Part shown: piece by piece, positions 55,981-64,000 of the stretch
Layout: each line of letters begins with the position of its first letter
How positions within the stretch are numbered: the stretch's first letter is position 1
From: Isoetes taiwanensis
Taxonomy: Eukaryota; Streptophyta; Lycopodiopsida; Isoetales; Isoetaceae
NCBI GenBank assembly: GCA_021234155.1
Contig: JAJEKV010000072.1
Location: 3,974,407-4,038,406, forward strand
DNA length: 64,000 nucleotides
Direction: 5' to 3'
The notes under the pieces: generated by a model
Told to the model about the DNA's origin: nothing
Databases searched by the model: none
What the model saw: only the letters and a program-made list of their open reading frames with translations
Translations under genes and position numbers: made by a program

Positions 55981-58895
55981 ACACACACCTTCATGGCAAG
56001 AGCAGAGACAAAAAGTGGATCTGGTCGATGCAAACAGGGAACTGCTAACTAGGCATCGGGAGGTGCACAAAAGGGGCTACTAATATGAACCACTGCAGAG
56101 GTGGGACATTAAAGCCCGCAAAGCGCACAGCTAAAAGCTGATGATAACGACGCACCACCGCATGATGCCAATTATAAGCGGGGTGCCGGTATCAATAGAA
56201 CCCTACCTTGTGTATAACATTTGCTTTCCCATATAGCTAGATGTGTAACCTTTGCTTCTCAATTTAAATAGATAGATATATAGTATCTTAATGCCACATG
56301 GTTGTGTGTATTTTCCAATCACGTTGTGTGTATATCGATATACAAGTCCCTTACTATTCAAGGACTGTATGAGACCGATGGTGTATATATGAAACTGCAT
56401 GGCTAGAACTTTAATAAATTTTGATAGGTGTTTACTATGCTTCTACCAACTTGTGTGCACGAAAGCATTATTCTTTGCTTCACTTTCAGCGCTGGGCAAA
56501 GATACAGGTAAAGAATATGCACGCAAGGAAGTTGTTAAACTCCAAGCACTTTTAAGGAAGTTGTTAAACTCCAAGAACTATTATCAAAATTTTGTATGAA
56601 TATTTCAACATGAGAGTTGGTTGATCTTATTAATAAATTATTGTTGCCTTCGTAGGCAGGTCGAAGTCAAACTCAATTAAAGAATTCGACGAGGATTCCC
56701 AGATTGTCTTAAAATCTAAGAGATTCTATGTCGAGAGCTTCTTGGAAAGCCTTGCATGAACAATGTGTGAAGGATAACCCACTATTCATAGTAATTACGT
56801 TCAAAATTTTGTGAAACTTTATGAAGATTCATTCATTTCTAGGCTTCTATGGATATTCACAGGGATTATGCAACATTCTTTTGACATTCTCATACATTAC
56901 CTAAACTCCATCTCTTCAAGTTTCTACAAAGTGTAGAGCTACATGTGAAGGAAGGCAATGAAATATATACATTATATCATGTTTAATAATAATTGGAGCA
57001 TTGCTCATTATAATAATTGGTAATTTGCTCAGATTTAACGTTTAAATGTTTGCCACGAGTGTGAAGGTTACAAATGTACCATATAAAGTCTAATTGTATG
57101 TTATAATTTAATGCATGAGCTATTGCTTTGGCTTTGTGTTTCCTTTTCTTTACCATTGTCCTAAATCTTAAATCCCTAAATCTTAAATCCCATGAACCAT
57201 AAACCCTAGTTGATAATCCTAAACAACTTAACCCTGGACTCTAGCAAAATGTGTGTGGCTTAAATTTTACCACATTTAGTGAGTGCAAGGTAGTTGTAGT
57301 CTAAAATCTATCCTATGCTAAAATGAGGATGCTATATTGTCAAGTGTAAAGTCAATTTCAAAAAGCAAGAGTAAAGTTGAAAAAGAGAGTTGAACACTAA
57401 CACAAAGTACGAAATTGAAAGTATTCAAAAAGTCAAATACTGTATTGGCCTACCTATTAAAATCAATCACAAACTACAAAGTTAATCAATTATAAAGTAT
57501 TGTATCTATTTTGAATGTATGTCTACGCCAAGCCATGAACACCAACTTCCAAATGAAAGTCAAATGACATAGTCTAGTGAAAGAACAATCCATGAGGGTT
57601 AATATACATAGTAAAATTTTGTGAAGATTCCCTTCTACTCCTATGATTCTTGCAAAATTCCCTCATCTTAACAATCTGCCCTAGATTCTTTCACTATTTT
57701 CCTAGATTCCCTTAAATTTTTCTAGGTTGCAAAAGATAAGCTCAAGATTTCCCAAATTTCTGTGAAGATTCACTTGGATTCCCCAAGTTGGTGCGTGTAA
57801 AAAGGCGTTAGTTATGAAGTTTAGATTGTGTGAAGTCGACTGCTTGAGTCAACTGATGTAGATTTCTCCAAGATTTGTTTGAGATGTCATTATGGAAACT
57901 ATTTGAAATCAACCTCGTGCAAAAGACACGGGGTCAATATTTAAGTTGAAACACACTTTCAATAAACTTTTCATTACTTCGATAAAATTGAAAACAAATC
58001 CCAACATGGTATCCTACTCGACAAAGAAGGAACCACAAACACATGAGATATGAGTTACTTCTTGTTCATTGCATCCCTATGCATTAACCTTTGTCTATTA
58101 AAGATCAAACAAACTTTCAATAAACGGTTGAATTGCTTTGAAAAAATTGTAAACGATCCATAAATGAATATGAGTTTCTTGTTGTGCATTCCATCCGTAT
58201 ATTTTAACCTTTATCTATTAAAGATTTAAGGAAGATAAATATGCATTAACTATGATACTATAACAGATTAAAAAATATAGCATTTTGTGCAAGGAAGTAA
58301 CCCCAATTTCAAGTTCCTTTGCCTGATTGCCTTCTAACTTTGGATGTTGTAAAGAACTCTTTTAGAATCTCGGTGGAGACATTATATGTATACATGTGCA
58401 ATAATTGAACCCGATGCCTCCCATGCAAGATTGCCACACTATCACATGCTTCTGCAGTGAAAGAAGAATGGAGTTCAAGGCTGAAGATTGGGTCATGATT
58501 TGAAGGACTTTTTAGACTAGCCGACTCTCCCACATCAAGAATTAACAAATGTTGGCAAAATACCACAGGTTAAACTTCTAGAATAACATTTAAACTGAAT
58601 TTGTCAATTGGATTCGGATAATGCAAGGATGGCAAGGGCCATATTTACACATCTCGAACATCACATGATACAACTCTTTTCTATGTTTTGCATAAATGTC
58701 TGCTCTCATTGTATTTGTTCAGTATAAGACATGGCCGTAATGAAAAATGCTCTCAGATCATTTAAATTTATCAGGCACGAATACACCTTGCTAGAAAGAA
58801 TAGAACTTCACACAATAATGTCATGGCATATTACATCTTTTTGGCATAACAATGTCTCAAACAAAAAGTCGCTCCTCTATGACAAAATACCTTGC
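55981..58895. other. No gene recognised
   Basis: AT-rich, with short CCCTAAA-like telomere-resembling words near 57170. A minus frame at 58309-58566 is open but unrecognised. Confidence 0.4.
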
Positions 58896-59029
58896 TTAGA
58901 TATTAGCTATTCTTGCATCCTTCCAAACAAAGCACTCTAAAACAAACCCAAGAACATTCGCAAGATCAGAGATATGAAAAGAGATCAAATTGAAACGAAT
59001 ATTGTATCTAGAATAAACCAGTACATACC

Positions 59030-59150
59030 TTAGATGTGGGTTGGCAAAGCTCCCTGTAGGATCAGCTATACGCCAAGCAAAATAAATTGACAAAAAGGGG
59101 GGAAACGAGGACCATGCATCACACTCTATCTTTGGGTTCCAAGTAAACAT
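59030..59150 (-). CDS. Possible exon of an unidentified gene
   Basis: The minus strand reads FTWNPKIECDAWSSFPPFLS, then WRIADPTGSFANPHLR followed by a GTATGT donor. It looks like a genuine exon, but I do not recognise the family and see no partner exon with confidence. Confidence 0.3.
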
Positions 59151-59324
59151 TACTGGAAGATTTCTATATTCTCAAGGAAATGTTCAGCCTAAACGACATA
59201 TCTATGTTGCAGCAAAGGAAAAAACTTCTTAAAAAATTTGATTTCGTCCATTTGGATCAACAAATAATGAACACCGCTGCTTCTACATTATCGAGTTCTT
59301 CAAAACTAGCCCCCAGGAAATACT

Positions 59325-59608
59325 TGTTGAGTGGAGAAGATGATCTGAACAGCAGAACACTATAGAGAGAGGAGACGCTGCAAGCAACAAAGGAGGAGCA
59401 AGAAACTTATGTATATTACCCTAACTCATAAGGTGTACATATATATATGTGCCACGTCCTCATGTTGGGTGGCAAATAGGGAAAAAGGTAAAGAATGGGG
59501 GACCCATGGGCTAATATAAAATGCCCCATGGGGTACAACGTTAAGTTACAACGTTAAGTTACAATGACTTAACATGTCCAATATATATCACATTATACTA
59601 TTCTAACA
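59325..59608 (-). repeat. 3' LTR of the copia element (284 bp)
   Basis: It begins TGTTGAGTGG and ends TTCTAACA on the plus strand (on the minus strand TGTTAGAATAG ... CTCAACA). The first 113 bp are identical to 63229-63341. Confidence 0.92.
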
Positions 59609-61112
59609 TCCAATGTGTTTGAGTAGGATTAGCCAAAAAGCTACTCAATACTCCTACCGCAAATGATATATCAGGTCTGGTCACAGTGAGATAGTTCAAG
59701 CTTCCTACTAATGCCCTATAGAGTGTTGCATCAAATGATTTTGCACCTTTCTCATGAGCAGAACGTTTAATGCCAACCTCCATTGGCGTAGAAGCTGGTT
59801 TGGCAGTCTCCATGTGGAATTTCCTTAGTAGATCTGCTGCATACTTTTTCTGACAAATAAAAATTCCATTGGCAGCCTTTTTCACTTCAATGCCCAAGAA
59901 GTAGTGTAACTCTCCAAGATTTGTCATGTCAAAGAACTCTCCAAATTGTTTTATCTCATGTTCAATCAACTTGAGAGAACTGCCCGTGACAATGAGATCA
60001 TCTACATACACTACGATTAAAGTAATGTCATCACCATCATGCTTAATATAGAGACTACAATCTGCATTGCTCCTTACAAAGTTTTTGCTCAACAAGTAAC
60101 TATCAAGCCTGGCTTTGTGCCTCCCATCTGCATTATACTTTAGCTTATAGACCCATTTGCATCCAATGACATTTCTATCCTTTGGCCTTGGCACCAATTC
60201 CCATGTATTGTTAACTAGTATGGATTTATACTCCTCATCCATTGCGTTCTTCCATTCCTTAGAATGCCTAGCATCTTCAAATGTAATGGGTTCATAAATA
60301 TTGGCAAAATTGCATTGATGAGGTGCTGCACTTGCTTCGGACTCAATATTGCCTTGGCTTCTTGTAAATGGTCTTTGCGCCCAAGGTGCCACATGAGTAG
60401 TAGGGGCTGATTTTGCGTTCAGCTGAGTTGCATCAGACTTTGTTGTTGGTTTTTCACCAACATCTTCTTTTGCTACTTCCTTACCAGCTCTTCTTTCATA
60501 GGTAAGCACTTTATCGGGCCAAACTCTTGGTTGACATTGAGGTGTAACGGGCCTGTTTTGATCTGATGCTTCATATTGCTGCCATTTAAGTGGAAATTCA
60601 AATATTTCCTCCTCTTGCTCTTGCTGATCAGTGACTGATATTGGGCCTGCAGCGTTCTCATCAAACGTCACGTCACGTGAGACAATTATTTTCTGCTCAG
60701 CAGGATCCCATAATCTGTAGGCCTTAGCCCTCAAACTATAGCCAAGCATTGTGCAAACTCTTGCTTTGTCATCAAATTTCTTCCTACCATCCTCCTTAAA
60801 AACATGCGCATACGCTTTACATCCAAATACACGCAAATGATTCACACCTGGCTTTCTTTTGTAATAAACCTCATGTGGAGTCTTCCCATCTAAAATTCTT
60901 GTCCCCGCTCTATTCAGCAAATACACTGCAGTGAGTACTGCTTCAGCCCAAAAACGATGCGGCATCTTCCATTGAGCCATTAGGCAATTTGCCATTTCGC
61001 AAATTGTCCTATTGCGCCTTTCTACTACTCCGTTTTGTTGTGGAGAGCGTGGCGTTGTCAATTGTCTTTTGATGCCATTGTCTTCACAAAATTGTTCAAA
61101 CTTTGTGGACAA
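59598..61112 (-). pseudogene. Copia integrase-RT, internally deleted
   Basis: The frame is open for 504 codons. The integrase end contains IKRQLTTPRSPQQNGVVERR and LRVFGCKAYAHV. The RT starts with CKWVYKLKYNADGRHKARL and then jumps to DSYLLSKNFVRSNADC, so about 110 residues (fingers, first catalytic Asp) are missing in frame. YVDDLIVTG and the block FLANPTQTHW remain. RNase H is replaced by the LTR, which supplies the stop. The reading frame being kept across the deletion suggests either a recent deletion or chance. Confidence 0.92.
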
Positions 61113-61827
61113 AAATTCTCCTCCATTATCAGTCCTTAACGTGAGTATTTTCTCACTTGTTTGATTCCACTTCTTCCTTGAAGACTTTGAAATGATAAAA
61201 GGCCTCTGATTTTGTTTTCAGAAAATAAACCCACATTCTTCTTGAGTAATCCACTAACAAGAAGAAATATAAGGATCCACCAATGGATTTTGTTGGCATA
61301 AAGCCGCAAAGGTCAGCATGCACTAATTCCAACGGTTTTATGCTCTATATTGAGATTCTTGAGGAAACGGAACCCTATCTTTGTTTTCCAAGAACACAAG
61401 GCTCACAAACCTGTTTTTATCATGTATTTGAGGTAAACCATGCACATTTTCTTCTTGGGACAAGCGTGAAAACTTCCATAACCGATATGTGATATGGCCA
61501 TACCTTTTGTGCCAAATCTCGATTGGCTCTTTGCTACACTGCTACTATATTGGCCTGATTTTGGACGGGGGCAATCTCCATTTTATATAAATTCCCTTCT
61601 CTTCTTGCCACGAGCAATCACCTTCATATTTCTTATCATCTTCATGAATTCTTCACTTGGCTGAAATATTATTGCTTCATCTTCATCAAAAAAACTTTGA
61701 AACCCTTACGAGTGATGCAAAAAGCGAAAAGCAGATTCCTCTTTAAATCCGATCTGAGTTTGACATTTTGAAATGTCACAATCGGCCCCCCCTCCTTTCA
61801 CTCTTACATTTCCATTCCCTTCTATTG
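61113..61827 (-). pseudogene. Copia integrase N-terminal part (frame-broken)
   Basis: Minus-strand fragments include IHDKNRFVSLVFLENKDRV (the zinc-binding C-x-x-C part with its cysteines lost), FPQESQYRA and LRTDNGGEFLSTKFEQFCED. Several stops and frameshifts break the connection with gag-protease. Confidence 0.8.
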
Positions 61828-62922
61828 CTAGTGAGGGATTTTATCTCCATCATACTTTGTGAATTTTGAGAAAAGGGATTCATCACCTGTTACATGAGTT
61901 GAGCAGCCACTATCCAAACAAGCAACACACCTATCAGACTTGTATCTTACATGATCGACTTCATCTACGAACATTGCAAAATCTTGTGCAGTCGTAGAGG
62001 TTTTCTCCTTTGAGCTTGACGGTGACCCTTCTTCAAGGTAATGCGACTCCTTTTCAAGTTTCATCTTCAATATACTCTTCTTTAGAGGGCAATCATTTAC
62101 CATATGGCCAACTTCATCACAACAATAGCATTTTATATTTTTGTTGGAGTATGAACTCCAACGTTCGCCTCTCCCTCTACCTCTATTTGTACGGCCTCTT
62201 TCATGGCCTCTTCCTCGTTGAGGTTCTCCTCGTTGAGACTGATGAGATTGAGAATCATTTTTGGGAGTACCTTCTTCTTGGTGTTGGAAATTTCTCCAAT
62301 TTCCTCGACCCCTACTCCCCCTACTTCTTGATTGGCTGAAATTTCTCCTTGATATTTGTGATCTCAGAACTTTCTGCTGTAGGGCTGCTGCAAGCTCTTT
62401 GAAACTAGGCTCATTCTCCCGTGCTTGAAAAGCATCAAGGAAGTGCTCATATTCAGGTGCTCCCTGATATATGGCATTTAGGAGCTCGGCCTCTTCAACT
62501 TCAACTCCAATAGAAGCCAATTGTGCAGCAATTTCAGTGATCTTCGCAATGAAGTCACTCACATCTTTACATTCTCTTAACTTTAGACTGTTAAGCTGAT
62601 TTCTTAACAGCTGCTTCCTTGTATGATTCTTGGTCTCATAGATTTGCTGAAATCTGCGCCAAGCTTCACTAGCACTTTTCACTCCAAGTATGTGCCTTTG
62701 CATGGAATCATCCACTGCAAGTTTGATGAGCAGCAGGGCCTTTTTGTTCAACTCCTCCCATTTGTCATCTTCATTTTGGTCTTCACCAGCTACTACATCC
62801 CAAACTCCAGCAAGATCAAGTGCCAAAGTCATCTTCTCCTTCCAAATAGAGTAGTTCTTGCCTTTAAGCAAGAACTTTTCATTCATGAACACCGTTTTCA
62901 GGCTGTCCATTGTGAAAAACAC
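61828..62922 (-). CDS. Copia gag and protease start
   Basis: This is 364 codons from MFFTMDSLKTVF. The UBN2/retrotrans_gag region (LALDLAGVWDVVAGEDQN, SEAWRRFQQIYETKNHTRKQ) is followed by an Arg/Gly-rich stretch, a CCHC zinc knuckle (CYCCDEVGHMVNDC) and the protease motif (CLDSGCSTHVTG). The frame is fully open, which contrasts with the rest of the element. Confidence 0.93.
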   Translation of the reverse strand: MFFTMDSLKTVFMNEKFLLKGKNYSIWKEKMTLALDLAGVWDVVAGEDQNEDDKWEELNKKALLLIKLAVDDSMQRHILGVKSASEAWRRFQQIYETKNHTRKQLLRNQLNSLKLRECKDVSDFIAKITEIAAQLASIGVEVEEAELLNAIYQGAPEYEHFLDAFQARENEPSFKELAAALQQKVLRSQISRRNFSQSRSRGSRGRGNWRNFQHQEEGTPKNDSQSHQSQRGEPQRGRGHERGRTNRGRGRGERWSSYSNKNIKCYCCDEVGHMVNDCPLKKSILKMKLEKESHYLEEGSPSSSKEKTSTTAQDFAMFVDEVDHVRYKSDRCVACLDSGCSTHVTGDESLFSKFTKYDGDKIPH

Positions 62923-63214
62923 AAGCTTCTTCTAATCAACGCCACAAATCTGCAAACCCCTACTCTATCTTCAACATGCAAGGCAATATGCAAGCTGCTG
63001 CAAGAAATCTTTCAGATTTTACACTCAAGGGCTGCTTTTAGCTTGATTAACGCTGCATGCAACTCTCCATAACAGAAGAATGCTTAAGAATGCTTCTCTC
63101 TAGGCTCAAACACAAGTTAGGGTTAAAATCTGCTCTGTTTTCCACAAGGCAGAAAAAACCTTCTCAAAATACTTCCTCTCCTGCATTGAATGAAGCACCC
63201 AAGGATGGAACACC

Positions 63215-63226
63215 GCTCTGATACCA
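63215..63226 (-). other. Copia primer binding site
   Basis: TGGTATCAGAGC on the minus strand, complementary to initiator Met-tRNA, two bases from the 5' LTR. Confidence 0.93.
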
Positions 63227-63228
63227 AA

Positions 63229-63341
63229 TGTTGAGTGGAGAAGATGATCTGAACAGCAGAACACTATAGAGAGAGGAGACGCTGCAAGCAACAAAGGAGG
63301 AGCAAGAAACTTATGTATATTACCCTAACTCATAAGGTGTA
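63229..63341 (-). repeat. Truncated 5' LTR of the copia element
   Basis: 113 bp are identical to 59325-59437, then the similarity stops inside a TA-rich stretch. The U3 promoter part is missing. Confidence 0.9.
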
Positions 63342-64000
63342 TATATATACAAGTATTTGTATTATGAGGGAGTATCAAGTCAACTGGTAGCTTGCTAAGA
63401 TGTCGAAGTTAAAGTAGTGCAAAACCCAATGACAAAAGCTACAGCTAGGAAGTCAAAGTCAAAGTTGTAATCGTGATGAACACCTGCACAAACTCTGAAT
63501 CAGCCTATTGGTTCCATTTGTCAAACTTATAGTCAAACCCCTAGCCATAATGCCAGTCACATACTGTCAATGCTCTCTCGCAAGTTTTTGTTTGTTTCCT
63601 ATACTTCCCAAAATTTGTCATTGGATTGCTCAACATTGGCTTTCATTAAAGTGGTAGCTACGTATATTCTTGAACTACCCTCAAGAAAAAAAATTTCGCC
63701 ATCGTATTCGGGATTTGATAGAAACCTTGAAAATGTTAAATCAACTGAACATTTTCTAGAGGCAAAGAGTTGTTCTTTCCTAAGATAAAGATGGCCCAAT
63801 TTTTTTGAAACACAGGGACCATGCATTTGCTAAAGTAACTACCATGCCCAATAAGGGCCCCAACAAAAGGACCATGCCCAATTAAGGTCGATCAATTGCG
63901 GTGTGGCTTTATGTTAGATAAGTCAAATTCAATGTCTTCTTTCATAAAGAAACCTCAACAAGTGTAAAGGTGCAAAATAATTTAACAAATTAACTGACAT
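63342..64000. other. No gene recognised
   Basis: AT-rich; only short frames. Confidence 0.4.

Larger units (their letters stand above)
59325..63341 (-). mobile_element. Deleted Ty1/copia retrotransposon
   Basis: Gag, protease, integrase and a shortened RT lie between two LTRs on the minus strand. The PBS is perfect. The 5' LTR (right) is missing its outer ~170 bp. The PPT and RNase H are gone, and the RT has an internal deletion. It is a non-autonomous relic. No target duplication can be defined because the right end is truncated. Confidence 0.92.

Noticed and set aside
57160-57210. CCCTAAA-like words as an interstitial telomere
   Set aside because: Only two or three imperfect words; not a telomeric array.
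59310-63360. AAATACTTG at the left and CAAGTATTT at the right of the copia element as a target duplication
   Set aside because: They are inverted, not direct, and the right LTR is truncated there, so the match is probably chance.
1-64000. CRISPR arrays, operons and prokaryotic features
   Set aside because: All context is eukaryotic plant nuclear DNA; the short repeats do not have uniform repeat-spacer structure.

Overview
This window looks like a repeat-rich nuclear segment of a land plant. Evidence is a plant-type two-LIM-domain gene, plant Ty1/copia and Ty3/gypsy (chromodomain) elements, LINEs of the L1/RVT + zf-RVT type, GT-AG introns and TATA boxes, at very low gene density. I cannot name the species; the transposase family at 34-37.5 kb and the long intergenic tracts would fit a non-angiosperm (bryophyte, lycophyte, fern or gymnosperm) at least as well as a flowering plant.

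Region 1 (1-32.5 kb) is built from three head-to-tail units of a divergent gene pair, here called gene 2 (minus) and gene 1 (plus). Both encode proteins with what I read as a permuted class I SAM methyltransferase-like core, and they look like paralogues. In gene 1 a spliceable 115-bp intron joins the methyltransferase-like exon in frame to an FCP1/NLI-type HAD phosphatase-like domain. Unit 1 (1-3.8 kb) is a deletion derivative. Unit 2 has a duplicated gene-2 end and a nearly complete gene 1 that is split by a 13-kb LTR element. Unit 3 holds the longest gene 2 (29.2-32.5 kb). A 5'-truncated LINE (25.3-28.9 kb) sits in the spacer with a 12-bp target duplication. Introns of gene 1 carry a family of short GC-rich palindromes; a second palindrome family lies at 32.4-34.4 kb.

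The 13-kb element (8137-21195, minus) is a complete Ty3/gypsy retrotransposon: two ~1.6-kb LTRs, 5-bp target duplication CAAAG, PBS, PPT, gag, protease, RT, integrase and a C-terminal chromodomain. Between its 5' LTR and gag lies 4 kb of extra coding sequence, in the same orientation, that includes a recognisable histone H3 core (residues ~37-133) behind a long non-canonical N-terminal region. This is the most surprising feature of the window.

Region 2 (32.5-39.2 kb) has a DUF8039-like protein and a DUF7869-type putative transposase on the plus strand, then two tandem small minus-strand genes with TATA boxes and a LINE C-terminal relic. Region 3 (39-50 kb) has a decayed LIM-domain gene (minus), a 1.8-kb foldback element with 9-bp target duplications (Mutator-like), LINE fragments and tandem repeats. 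Region 4 (50-64 kb) has a LINE with poly(A), an ~80-bp tandem repeat, a long gene-poor AT-rich tract and a deleted Ty1/copia element (59.3-63.3 kb).

Caution: wherever two copies can be compared in the first 30 kb, differences cluster at CAG/CTG/CCTGG- and CG-containing words and are often 1-2 base indels. Some apparent frameshifts may therefore be sequencing errors at methylated cytosines rather than real decay.
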